Assembly (NCBI GenBank): GCA_018105865.1
Contig: CM030848.1
Location: 3,581,501-3,645,500 of the forward strand
Length of the DNA stretch: 64,000 nt
Reading direction: 5' to 3'
Origin: Metaphire vulgaris
Lineage: Eukaryota > Annelida > Clitellata > Crassiclitellata > Megascolecidae
Below are positions 11,096 through 22,700 of the stretch, in pieces (position 1 is the stretch's first letter; every line of letters begins with the position of its first letter). A model generated the notes under the pieces. It saw only the letters and a program-made list of their open reading frames with translations. It made no database searches and was not told where the DNA came from. Position numbers and translations under genes: made by a program.

Positions 11096-11394
11096 GTGAG
11101 ATAGTAGCAGCCTATTATTAATGCCCTTAGTCTGTGCAGCCTCAACACCTTCGAAACGACTGCGTCCGGAACAGCTTTAGACCGATTAATTAAATTATTA
11201 TGAGACAACCTGCAACCATTGCCAGACAAAACATCTGTATAATTGGCGAATACGTAAAGCGAGGCCTCAGGGCAAAACGTCCGAACTCAAAGCAGCGTTG
11301 TGTTTATCTAAGCCGAATGTACTGCGTATAGTACAGTATAAATGTGTGTATATATATAAGTATTAAACAGTCTTGTATATTGCAGAGCACTTTG

Positions 11395-11421
11395 TATATA
11401 TATATAATATATATATATGCC

Positions 11422-11449
<28 letters not shown>
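11395..11449. repeat. Interrupted (TA)n microsatellite
   Basis: TA runs broken by TGCCCA. The following 11450-12400 contains an isolated 83-codon ORF (11553-11804, +) with no recognisable motif, and nothing else I can name. Confidence 0.85.
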
Positions 11450-11452
<3 letters not shown>

Positions 11453-12401
11453 TATACACTGTAACCACCATCACTATTTACCTTAGAATGCCTTAGTCAT
11501 CTCCGGCAGTCTGTTTTGGCTCGCTGGACTTCAAGACGCATTAGCACCGCTGATGCCTGTTATGTTACTAAACCTGACTACATCTGAGATCGTAGTACGT
11601 TTGCCCTTTAAGGGCATGATTAACCCAGAGGATTTTGTGATTAGGAAACGAGTATTTGATGTCGCTATATTTACATCTGTACCTGAATTACGACATTTGC
11701 GTGTAAAGCTATTGTCTAACACAATTTTAATATACACAAACAAGGTTCATATTTGCTCAACACCTAATAAAAATGATTGCTATGAATGGGGTTTTAATCG
11801 TTAGAATAATATACACGAATTAAGGCTATCAAAAGTCAGAAACGCAAATTTCACTAATGCACATTGTTCAAAGTTTGTAGCTTCTGTGCGTCAATATAGT
11901 TATGATTTCTGTGATCACACAACACAACCTGGTTTGTCTGTCTTATTTCTGGTTTCCTTATTTTATGTTCATGTGGGAATCTTAACCCGGAACCGATTAA
12001 AGAAGAAGAACCGGTACCGATAGATTCCATGCGGAGAGCGTTTCATATTTAAAGATCTGTTCTTTGTTGGCCATATGAAGTGGTCATCTTCCATAATCCA
12101 TACACCACATCAGTCACGCAGCATTATATTAGCATAGTCTTGCTTTCGTAACTGTATTGTATAGACTAAATAATTGTTAAACTTACCATAAATATGAACA
12201 CCATGCAGTCATTTAGTATTTTTACATCTATCCGACACAAACTATGGTTTATACTTCTTAAATCCTGTGATCTTGTACCAGCAATGTTCTTTGACATACG
12301 CGAGTAGCCTACTAATCACACAAATTGAATTTTTCCAAATGCTCCAAAACTACGCATTCTGGTACGCATGGTAGTTTTTGTCTAGAGTGCGAATTTTTGG
12401 T

Positions 12402-12696
12402 AGGGGAGTCCGGCCATTTATTACGAAGTGTGACGACGGGGGGGGGTTCCGTAAATGTGACGTAACGCCAACAAAAATAAGTGATGACCTTTTACTTTTT
12501 GCTTGTCAGAGATTTTGGAGAGGAAAAAATACAAGGATGACTTTTTTTGCTTGTCAAGACTTTTCGGAAGACGAAAGGGGGTCGGCCCGTTGTTACGTCA
12601 TATTTTAGAGGGGTCTGACGTTTTGTTGCGTCGCGTTACGTAAGGGGAGGGGTAAAAAGTGCCAAAATCGCGTTACGTAATTTATGGACAACCCCT
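12402..12696. mobile_element. AGGGGAGTCC...GGACAACCCCT MITE
   Basis: Same family as 857-1320. It shares GGTTCCGTAAATGTGACGTA, CTTTTCGGAAGACGAAA and GGTCGGCCCGTTGTTACGTC. It has two copies of the GACCTTTTTTGCTTGTCA-type module where the first element has three. It lacks the 125-bp segment found inside 857-1320, so it shows the intact arrangement. Confidence 0.85.
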
Positions 12697-12844
12697 TGAC
12701 ATCGAGGGACGTAATCAGAACCGTTTTCAATGTGGCAACGACCTTTTCGCCAATCACAAAATAATCTCTCCAAAGCTGAACCGTATTCCCGACATTGAGC
12801 GCTGATAAGCAAAGAACCATCCCAGCATTACAGACCCCTATTTC

Positions 12845-13171
12845 CAGTGGTGTAGCCAAGGAGGGGGTTAGGAGTTAAACCCCCTCTTGGGCGCCGACGA
12901 AAATTTTTTTAATGTGTTTCCATGCAATTTTAATTTTTGGACGCGGTTTAGAGGGTAAACCCCCCTCTTGGGGCTGCTGACCTACATTTTTTAAGCGCCA
13001 TAGGCGTGACGACTTTTTTGCTTGTCAGGATCTGAAAGGAAAAATTTTAGAAGAAAAGACATAGATTAGATACAAAGGATGACCTTGTTTGCTTGTCAAG
13101 ATTTTTCAAAAGTTGGTTACGGTCAAAAGTCAAAACCAAACCCCCTTCCGGAAATCCTGGCTACGCCACTG
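12845..13171. mobile_element. hAT-type MITE, CAGTGGTGTAGCC ends
   Basis: The ends CAGTGGTGTAGCC and GGCTACGCCACTG are inverted repeats. The flanks CCTATTTC (12837-12844) and CCTATTTA (13172-13179) match at 7 of 8 positions, consistent with an old hAT target duplication. The interior carries two modules containing CGACTTTTTTGCTTGTCA or a variant, shared with MITEs that have quite different ends. Confidence 0.88.
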
Positions 13172-13824
13172 CCTATTTAGATGACACATTAGCCATTATC
13201 ACCACTCATGACATGCTGGTAACGTGACATCCCAAAATCGCCGCTCCTCACACTTAATGCGGGATCGAAAGGTTCTGAGACTTTGCTCTACGTAACGTGA
13301 GTCCCGTTTTGGTCAAGCTACAAGGCGGAATAAGGCTTATCGCAAATCTAAATTTAGAATCGGCCCTAAATTAGGTCACGCACACTGCGCATGCGTATGC
13401 AAATGTAGACATTAGATAGTCGAGTGCATGCAAGCGTTATTGTTTGAAGTGCTAAAATTTATATAAAGTTTATTTAGTTCCGTGAAAAAATTTAGTATGC
13501 CGATCAAACACTATTGTTACTTAAGGCACTTTAATGTTCAATTATGATGATGTAGGTCCTACTCTCGTATACTGTGTCACTTCAGTTGTGTTGGAAAATA
13601 AACTAAACTAAACTACATGATATCACTGCAGTCTCACCCTTACTCGTGGGTCGTCGCCTACTGTAAATCTCTATAACTAGTAAAGTTATCATGGCTAGGG
13701 TGAAGACTGAAGAGCTAACAAGAAATTTATTATTGAAATTATAACTCAAAATTTATATTTTAATATTCCAGTTCTCAAGATCATTGTTTATTCTTTATTA
13801 GCATTGCTTAACGTAACATGTATG

Positions 13825-13826
<2 letters not shown>

Positions 13827-13885
<59 letters not shown>
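13827..13885. repeat. (AT)n microsatellite at 3' end of RLE retrotransposon
   Basis: About 30 AT units directly next to the short 3' UTR of the minus-strand retrotransposon. A shorter AT run (17225-17238) abuts its other end. Confidence 0.95.
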
Positions 13886-13891
<6 letters not shown>

Positions 13892-16800
13892 CATTCCGAA
13901 GGTCTTATGGAAAAAGTGTCCGGAGATATTAAGAAATTGTGTGGCTAACTCTCGTCCGGTTCGAGGTCTGGAAAAGTTCCTCGAAAAGCAATGGCGTTAA
14001 ATCGCTGCAGAGTGACAGACAATCGTTGGAAGAGGAAACTTCCTTCTCTCGTGTCTCCGGATTGCTGAGCAAGACGACGTCCAAGCTCGTTGAAAAAACA
14101 AAGGGCGTCTTGATTTATGGGGCCAAGCGTCTCAAGTGCGATTGGCAGGAATGTGTGCATGGGGGTCAGGCTTTGATATGTTGCTGTTTTTCTGACAGCA
14201 GCGGCTTCGGCGGCGGTTCCTGCTGCTAGAGAAGTGGATGGTAAGTAGGTGGCGGCGACTGTGTCCGCCACGGTTGCATCCCATACCAGGCTGCGTCCGG
14301 CTTGCCACGGGATCAGGGTCATACCGTCTGGTCTTCTTCCGTCGGATCTGCTAAGACCAGGCGGTTCCTTGATGGAAGGGACCCCCGCTCTAACCAGAGC
14401 CCGCTGTACCAGGTCGTTCAACGTGGCATGGCGAGTGGTACGACCTGGACCCAGGGGGCAGGATAGCCCATGCGAGCCGTCTTCCAGCACTTGGGCACCA
14501 CAGGGGCAGAGATGCTTCTCGCATATGTTGGCGCCCAGGCGGAGGCCGATGATGATTCTGATGGTTTCGTCGTCCATTCGCAAGCCACAAGAGGAGATGG
14601 GCAGCGCGTGAAGCCAATCGCTGGCGTGGCATGCCGAGACGGCTTTGAGTCGGGCTTGATGATAAGGTCCTGGGTGGGCTTGGGACAGGGCGTCACTGTT
14701 CTTTCGGATGAGCGGACGGTCCCAGGTGGACTGCTTGTCAAGTTGACCGGACGTTGGGCCTGGAAGCTGGCTCATGAAACACCACTGGTCCATGATTTGT
14801 GATTCATGAGAATCGATGTTAGGGCATGCCCTCACAAGCATGGAGGACTGGAGGGGTCGGGTGCCTGCAGCTGAAGCCAGAAAGGCAGAAGGTGCAAACA
14901 TGGACACCCGACGGATCCCCAGACCCCCGTTCCTGATTGGGAGCGTCGCCTGAAGCCACTGACTGTCAGAAAATTTGATATTTAGGATGTTACTAAGGCC
15001 TTCACGCATGATGGCGTCGAAGCGTTCTAGCAGCGGGTGACCAGCACAAGGGGTGCAGCGCAATAAGTACAGGAGCTTGGAATGGCTCAAAGAGCTCCTG
15101 AGAAGAAAAATGGCGTCCTGCCTTGGAATTAATGGCAGACGGCTCAGTGCCATCTGCAACTCCACAATGCGACAGGACATCACATTTTCAAAAGCGATGG
15201 ACGTGCTTAAGGGTGCGCCTAGCAAAATGGCATCCTCTTGGCTGGTCTGCGAGAATCGGTCCATAGCCGTGTTGGTGTCTGTCTTTGGACCCTTGCAAAT
15301 GACTTCGCATTTCTCGTAATTAAGGGCCAATCCTAGGTTTTTACATCCCTTTTCTATTGCTGCCAAGTCCGCTGCGACGTCGATGGTGGGGCCGCCCAGG
15401 GTCAGATCATCAAGGTAGCCTAGAGTGAGTGTTGAAGCTAGGCTTTTCAGTATGGGTTGGAGAGGAAGACAGAATAAAAGCGGTCCCAGGGGGTCCCCCT
15501 GTTGTGGGCCCAGCTGCGAAAGCACCGAGAAGTCGCCAAATTGGAGGGAGCTGGGCTTGCAATATGAGAGGTCGCAGTAAGCCGATATTTCGGGTAGGAT
15601 ATTTCCTAATTCGGCCAGCATGCTATCTCTGAACATGCTGTTGAAAGCGTTCGTGAAGTCTAGCTTCACGAGGGCATGATCCTCAGGCATGTTCAGGATA
15701 AAGCGTCTGGCCGAGTGTACTGCGGCCTCGCATCCTCCGGGGCATCCCACACCCACCTGAAGGGGTGCAAGATATTTTGACACCCTAGGGAGGGCGAAAT
15801 TGGAGGCACATTTGGAGGCAAGCCGGCGCCAGAAGTAGCCGATGGCAATTGGACGCAGGCCCCAGATTTCTTTCGCAGGGCCATCAGAGTACCGCCAAAA
15901 AGGATGGGGCGAACCTGATCGGGGCATGTGCCTTTTAAAAGAAGATTTGTCAACCCTGTGATGGCAGTTACCAGTCTACTCCCCACCTCTGGGCATGCCA
16001 CTAGCTCAGCCACCAGTTGTGGCCTCAGACCATCCGGGCCCCCGGAGGAGCCAGTGGCAAAGGAGCGGATTCGCTCTCTAACCTCGTCTTCGGTCACCTG
16101 GAGTGGAGGGCATGATGTTTGTGAGGGTGCGGGTACCCTGTCCTGTGGAGGAGTTGGATGTTTCAGCATAATCTCCCGAAGTGACTGGGGATCCGGAATT
16201 ACCGGTTCCTCGTCGGACATTAGTATCCGCACCGCTGCTCTTATGTTCCCATCCTCCAACTTTGATGACACAGCAGCTGCTAGCAGCTTGCTTTTGTCTC
16301 TTTTCTTGGTCGGTCTTGTATTTGGACCATGACTATTGTGAGGTGGAGAGTTTAGACTGGAAGAGAGCGACTCCGAGAATTCTTGCACTCTTCTTTTGAA
16401 GAGGGTTGACAAATTATGTTTTTTGCCTCCCCTGGTCGGTTGCTTCAGGACTCCGGGGGCAAAATATAGTAGCTCCCCCCAATTTGTGACGACAGAAGGG
16501 GCCTCAATAATTTTGCTTATGATGTTAACTAGCAGTTGCCCAACGGCAGGTCTAGCTGCTTTAGGAATATGCTTAGTTATCGGGCCCCGTTCAACTGGAT
16601 GGAAGAAAGGGGTTGCATTATTGCACGCCTGGGCATTGCTGTTTGGCGCTTCTGCTGTTATTGACGTGTTGACCGCTGCCGGCGAGTTCTGTTGGGTAGC
16701 TGTTAAAGGTGGGTTCACAACAGTGCCGAGTGATTGGTTGCCCATAGAGGATTGGTTAGACCCTGGACAGGGGTTGGAGTGGGGTCCATGCAGGTGGACC

Positions 16801-17224
16801 CTCCCATCCTTAAAGTGAAGGCGCCTGACAGTCCTGCAGACGCTGCAGAGCCCCGTACCCTTCTGAGACAGTTGGGACAGGTCTGTGCTCATTGGAGCGT
16901 GAACAAGTGCATTATTAATTGGCTTGTGGTTACTAAGTGCTATTAGGGCCTAATGGTGCGGGGTGCGGCAAAACAAAATGGTGGAAACAATCAAGAGGAA
17001 ACGAACCAAACATACCTAAACGGCAGCCAGAAAAACGCTAAAATCGAACGAAACCAAAACAAAAGGCCGTCCAAAACGATAAAACCAAACGCTCCGGACC
17101 ACAACGAATCGTCTTGCCGAGAATGAGAGAGGAAGGCCTACAGAGGATCTCGAAAAACAGGATAATAACACTTCGAAGTTTCAATGCTGCCGACCGGAAC
17201 GAGAGTAGCGCACACAATGTGCAC
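13886..17224 (-). mobile_element. Non-LTR retrotransposon with restriction-like endonuclease, in a TA repeat
   Basis: The element spans about 3.34 kb and has a single long frame, a 5' leader of about 330 bases and a 3' UTR of about 60 bases. AT dinucleotide runs lie immediately outside both ends. The simplest reading is insertion into a TA microsatellite, though an AT-rich tail made during insertion could explain the 3' side alone. The endonuclease type groups it with R2/NeSL/HERO-like elements, many of which are known to prefer specific sequences. Confidence 0.8.
13945..16892 (-). CDS. RT plus restriction-like endonuclease polyprotein, one frameshift
   Basis: Two overlapping frames (16892 to ~15863, then ~15860 to 13945) join into about 982 residues if one base is restored. 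The break is in the CCCC run at 15860-15863, where SGG-LRPIAIG would be expected, so it is either a sequencing error or a fresh mutation. The N-terminus has a Cys/His cluster beginning CSVCRTVRRLHFKDG and closing HGPHSNPCPG, probably a nucleic-acid-binding finger. RT motifs are KLDFTNAF (A), GPQQGDPLGPLLF (B) and YLDD (C, in place of YADD). The C-terminus has a CCHC knuckle (CPCG...H...C), then RH and RRPDG...LVWD, the PD-(D/E)xK nuclease signature of RLE-type LINEs. No APE endonuclease is present. Function: target-primed reverse transcription. Confidence 0.88.
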
Positions 17225-17238
17225 AATATATATATATT
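17225..17238. repeat. (AT)7 tract at 5' end of RLE retrotransposon
   Basis: Short AT run immediately upstream of the element, matching in sequence the longer tract at 13827-13885 on its other side. Between 17240 and 17520 nothing else is recognised. Confidence 0.8.
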
Positions 17239-17521
17239 AAGATGATGAAAAACCGCATGACCACATTTTACTTAGCGCTATATTAGACATTACCTCTGCA
17301 CAAGTTCATACTTTTTCCGGTCGTTAACAATGCTCTGCACTCGAGCCAACGTTTTAATTCAAATACTGATTTGCATGTAATACCACTATGGCTAAGTTTT
17401 GCTTCTGGAACGTCTAATTCTGACAACTTTATTTCGAAAAACGCGCGGCTTGACGCCATGTTCGCTAATGTTCGCTACCTCTTCGCTGTCCACATTTGCA
17501 TAAACAGCTGAGCGCAGTTCG

Positions 17522-17665
17522 GGGGCGGAAGATGGCAGAGTGGGTTACGTGCTGGAGCGTCAGGCTGACGGAGCAGGTTCAAGCCCCGTCAGTGCCCCTA
17601 GTGGCTTTCACACAGGCAGTAATGCCTTCTAAGCCACTTTAAATCATGCTAAGTTGACCTATTTA
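17522..17665 (+). mobile_element. tRNA-derived SINE, full head
   Basis: A pol III box A (TGGCAGAGTGG, 17533-17543) and box B (GGTTCAAGCCC, 17576-17586) are spaced as in a tRNA. They are followed by a body with CCCTAGTGGCTTTCACACAG and CACTTTAAATCATGCTAAGT. The same body occurs inverted at 41201-41297. Flanking GTCAGTGC pairs imperfectly with the head, so it is a SINE and not a working tRNA gene. The head is closest to a class II (Ser/Leu-like) tRNA by eye, without certainty. Confidence 0.82.
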
Positions 17666-17813
17666 CTATATTTTAATTAGATGCATGGCGTCACGGAATG
17701 TTTTCCGCCATAAGCCGTATTAATCCTAACTTGCGATAATTTACTTCACTTTAACAATAATAATAAGCTTTAGGAAAGAATAGAAAATGAAACAAATTTT
17801 CAAGATGTTGCTA

Positions 17814-17814
17814 A

Positions 17815-17860
<46 letters not shown>

Positions 17861-17960
17861 TAATAATAATAATAATAACCATGAACGTCATATCCATATC
17901 GCCATCATCATCATCATCATCATCACTACTACTAGTCTACTACCACCACCACTACTACCT
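17814..17960. repeat. (AAT)n then (CAT)n and (CCA)n microsatellites
   Basis: About 20 AAT units with one interruption, then ATC and ACC/TAC trinucleotide runs. From 17960 to 18711 no gene is recognised. Confidence 0.92.
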
Positions 17961-18825
17961 CCAGCAGCAACAACAACAAACTCTTCCGATCATTGAAAAG
18001 TCGCTGAGTATGCCAAAGCATTGACTTTCAACGTACGACGTTCCACAAAATGCTGCTGCACCGAGTGACTCGTGCTTTCGGTGAAGTTAGGTAAGCGCTC
18101 TCAGACCCATTAGTACCATTACTCTGCATGGCGTTCTTCCGTACCTGAGTTTAGTTGAACTTTCAACAAACGTTCGAGCCAATCGTTGTCTTCAAATACG
18201 ACACCGACGAAACACGGCTAAGATTCCGTCAAGATCACAACGCTAACACTCATTCGGAACACTGTATCCACTTCGCTGTACGACACACTATACAGCTACA
18301 TTAATACACCAAGCCAAGCTGGAACTCGAACTGAAGGCTGCACATTATTATTATCTTGTGACGCAGTTTCAGCCTTCCAACTGCTTATGAATATTAACAT
18401 CATACCGAGTGATGCCGGTTGGCTTCAAGTTCCGCAGGGCTCCGGGCTCGTCACGCTACATGCTTAGAATCGAACTTCGAAAATTGTCTGCACAGGAAAT
18501 GAAGCGAAGCTGTAGGAGCCAGTGATCAGTTACCGGTACTCTATGCGGCTGCTGTGTGCGCTCACCACCCGGCGTTGCATAGCTAATGCCTACTGCGTTG
18601 ATCTGTACACCGTACAAACGGGGTCTAAGTTAAAAACAGCAGCTCTCTAGCTGCAGCCACCAGGACCCTCGTCTGAGTCGTCTATCGTTGTCTGTCCGGC
18701 GAAAAGTTATTGGATTCACCAGGGACGTAGCTAGGCATGGGCTTGGGGGCTCAAGCCCCCCAAACCTGAAGCTAGCCCCCTAAATGAATTCAAACCCAAA
18801 TGGCGTTACGGGCTCAAAAGTTTTG

Positions 18826-19600
18826 GGACTCGTACAGAAGTTATACGCACTTTATATTTCACTATACACCAGTAACAATACCCATCACATTTAAAATCCA
18901 GCAAACATGAGGATATAGGAGAAAATCGAATTTTATTTCCCAAATATTAATAAGTCACACACACGGAAACATAGACATAAGCATACATAGGACGGAAGAA
19001 GTGTAAGGAAGCAAGTAAGTAAAAAGTGAACAATTTATGTCTATATATTTAAAAGTAACATTTATACCAAAAAAATAAGAAAATAATTCAATAGAATACT
19101 GAATTAATTCATTATAATTAATTAAAATGAATCAATTCATGAAGTTATATTCAATTAAGAATCAATTTTTTTCTATATACTTAATTAATTAATCATAAAT
19201 AATTACAATTAATTAATAAAATTAATTAATTTAAATCAATTAATTTAAATTATTTTTTCAATTTTGTAAATTTAATTAATTGATTGATTGATTAATTAAT
19301 TAATTAATTAAGTATTCACTTTAAATATTTTCTTTAAAATTTGTGCATAAATGTTATTTTTAAATACATAGACATAAATTGTTCACTTTTTACTTTACTA
19401 GCTTCCTTACACTTCTTCCGTCTTATGTATGCGTAAGTCTATGTTTCCGTGTGGGTGACTTATTAATATTTGGGAAATAAAAATTCGATGTTCTCCTATT
19501 TCCCCATGTTTGCTGGATTTTAAATTGGTGGGTATTGTTACTAGTGGTATATAGTATCGTATAGTGAAATATAAAGTGCGTATAACTTCTGTACAAGTGC
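18826..19600. repeat. Foldback inverted repeat, arms ~250 bp
   Basis: Arms at about 18826-19080 and 19335-19600 are reverse complements with roughly 90% identity by eye. Shared blocks include ACAGAAGTTATACGCACTTT, AAATATTAATAAGTCAC, GGAAGAAGTGTAAGGAAGC and GTGAACAATTTATGTCTAT. The spacer is nearly pure AT with TTAATTAA repeats. The short ORF at 19407-19655 is an accident of the arm. Confidence 0.9.
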
Positions 19601-19783
19601 CAACGTTTTTTGGTTCAGTTAGCGCAGTCTTGACTCTTGAGTGATATAGCACCAATAAATTTACGACTTAAAAAGGTCATGATTTCGTGGTCTCATTAAT
19701 TCGCTATGGTGCTGTACTGCTGTGAACATCGAGCCAATAATTTCCTCCCATGAAGTTCATTAAAACATGCCTTCGTAACTACT

Positions 19784-22700
19784 GTGTTTGAGATTATGCG
19801 AACGATACGTTATTCGTCGACAGAGCTGCTGGCTTGTTCTCACGGTGATCGTCCTGCACCTTGCGTTCTTGATTTACTGTCCGAATTCGGAATTCTTAGA
19901 CTCTGTGAGACCCAGCGTCGAGTTCGTCACTACCGCGGAAAGAGATCAGGCCGGAGACGTGTCCGACCGAAGTTGGTGCCAATCGAGAATGGTGCGTTTA
20001 TCTACACTGACTTCAACCGTTATAGACTTCCTTCGTCGACAACCCGGCGTCCGCCATCTGCTCTGCCTGTCTGTATTCCTCGACTCACTGCTGCTCCACT
20101 AAAGCATGGTGCAAACGGCCTGGGTCGACGCTCTGCCCTGCTTCATCCGATAATACAGCGGCATCTCGTCCCTCAAGTGCGTGCGGCGAACCTCGGTCTT
20201 CTGAATATTAGGTCGATAAACAATAAGACAGAGAACGTCCTGGATCTTATCGAGTACTACCAGTTGCATATGCTCATTCTTTCTGAGACGTGGCATGTAG
20301 ACTCCGACTCGGCAGCCATCAAGCGGCTGCAAAGCCACGGCCTGTGCGTCGTCGAGGCGGCGCGTCCCATTGCTGAAGACGCCAAGCTAATGGAGATGAA
20401 CTTCGTGAACCATGGAGGTCTGGCGATCGTCCATAGACCAGGAATCAACATTGTGAGGCTGAGAACTAACTTAACGCCCTCCACTTTCGAGCACCTGTGC
20501 TGCCGGGTTGGAGGGGCGTTTGGACCCTTCATTCTAGTAGCAATCTATCGCCCAGGGTCTCGAAACACGTGTGAGCAGTTTTTTGCAGAATTTGCATCAC
20601 TCCTTGAGTCGTTGGCGACCTACAAATGCCAGTTCTATGTGGTGGGGGACCTGAACGTCCACCTGGAAAGGCCAGATGACGTGGCCAGTAGGAAACTTCT
20701 CCAGATTCTAAATGAGTTTGACCTGGTGCAGCGAGTGACTGAACCGACCCACGTCCTGGGTGGCCTCCTGGATGTAGTCATCGGATCGGGGGACTCGGAA
20801 CCCTGCCGAATCACGGTTGACGAGACTGGGCTGTCTGACCACCTGCTGGTGCGCTGGTCAACACGGACGGTGCGCCCTCCTCCGGAGTACAAGGCGGTTA
20901 AGAGGAGGGACTGGAGTGGCTTCAAACGCGATCTGTTCGTTACTCGTCTTGAGGAGTCGACGCTTTGCTTGCCGGTTGCTCCTGGAAAGTCCGCCTCTGA
21001 TCTTGCGGAGTGCTATGACACGGTGATCAATGGCATCCTGGATGACTTGGCACCGGTGGTCGAGAAGACAGTCAGGGTCAGGAATTTCTGCCCTTTTTAC
21101 GACAATGAGTGCCGTCTGGCGCGTCGGGAGGCGCGGAGAGCTGAGAGGGCCTATGATAGGTCCAGGGGCTCAGCCAACGAGGCTGTGGCTCTTGAGGCCT
21201 GGAGGACTACCCTCAAAGCAAGGAGGTCCCTTGTAAGATTGAAAGGTAGGGAATACTGGAAGCAGTTGCTGCTCACCAGGGAGTCCGACTCGAAGGAGAC
21301 CTGGAAGACGCTGAACGCCCTACTGGGAAAGTGCACTCCTGCGATGGCTCCCTGTCCTGCGTTCAGCCCGGAAGAGTACCATCGGTACATTGATGGAAAG
21401 ATTGAAGGAATACGGGAGAGGACGGCGTCTGCGGGACCGGCAACCTTCGAGGCCTACGATGGGCCGCATCTCATGGCGTTTCGGGCACCGACGGAGGAGG
21501 AGGTGCTCCGCGTAGTGCGTGCGTCTCCGAATAAACAGTGCTCTGCAGACCCTCTGCCGATGTGGTTGCTAAAGGACTCGGCGGAGGTCCTAGCCCCGTT
21601 TCTGAAAGCGCTCATGATCGCCTCCTTAGAGACTTGCGAAGTTCCGTCGAAGTGGAAACATGCAACGGTCACGCCACTACTGAAACAGCCAGGACTTGAC
21701 CCTCAAGAAACGTCAAACTACCGACCAGTGTCAAACCTGCCATTCATTTCCAAGCTTCTGGAGAGGATTGTCAGCAAGCGGCTGATCGAATTTTTAGACG
21801 CTAACGGACTGATGCCTCGTGATCAATCAGCGTATCGCCGTGGGCATTCCACTGAAACCGCCGTGCTGAGGATATTCAATGACGTTGTGGATGCGGTTGC
21901 GAATGGCAGGGTGGCTCTCCTCTGCCTTCTTGACCTCTCCGCTGCGTTTTATACGGTGGATCACCAGATTCTTATTGAGCGGCTGGAGAATTCATACGGC
22001 CTCAGGGGTCAGGTCCTCAGCTGGTTCGAGAGCTACCTCAGTGATAGGACGCAATCGGTCCGGTGCGGCGGTCAAACGTCGGAAAAGCGAATTGTTCAGC
22101 ATGGTGTTCCTCAGGGGTCGGTTCTCGGCCCTCTGCTGTTCATTCTCTTCATAGCGGGTTTGATGAAAATCGCTATCGCGTTCGGACTGACCATGCACGG
22201 CTACGCGGATGACGTGCAACTGTATTCTTCCTGTCTGCCTGCCGACATGGAAAGACTTAAACTTCGCTTCCTCGATTGCATCACGGCGATCATCATGTGG
22301 ACGGAGGAGAACCGCTTGGCCCTTAACCCGGCCAAGACCGAGTTCCTGTGGATGTGCACCCCCAGGAGGAAGCATCTCCTGAGCCATTTACCGTTCATGC
22401 TGGGTGATGTGACCGTCGTCCCCTCAAAGTGCCTACGACTCCTGGGAGTACTACTCGATGAGACGTTGTCGTTCGAGGAACATATCGGTAATGTTGTCCG
22501 CGGATGTTACTACCAACTACGGAGGATTAGGTCAGTGCGCCGGCATCTTCCGATCAGCGGGGCAGTGCACCTTGTGCGCGCCCTTGTTCTGCCCAGGCTG
22601 GACTATTGCAACAGCGTGTTGCTGGGCCTCCCCGATGGAAAGTTGAATCGTCTGCAATCCGTGCTCAATACAGCTGCTCGGGTCGTCTTTAGCAGCCCCT

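Larger units (their letters stand above)
9250..11275. repeat. Diverged tandem duplication, units ~9250-10140 and ~10283-11275
   Basis: Both units begin AAGGTTAATGAT, share GCGATTATCTGAAACAATGA, ATTTGCAGCATGGTTTT, CCATGGGCTTTGGAAAATC and ATTAGGCCTTACTTGCATGA, and end with CAGACAAAACATCTGTATAA and GGCCTCAGGGCAAAA. The two are diverged with many indels. A short palindromic MITE sits at the junction. No coding capacity is conserved between the two. Confidence 0.85.

Noticed and set aside
11553..11804. 83-codon ORF as a host exon
   Set aside because: No recognisable motif and an overlapping antisense ORF of similar length. Kept only as a remark.
13939..16946. Many plus-strand ORFs over 13.9-16.9 kb
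   Set aside because: They are antisense shadows of the RLE retrotransposon, whose minus-strand frames carry RT and endonuclease motifs.
17522..17600. Functional tRNA gene
   Set aside because: Box A and B are present, but acceptor-stem pairing is poor and a shared body follows that recurs at 41201-41297, so it is a SINE.
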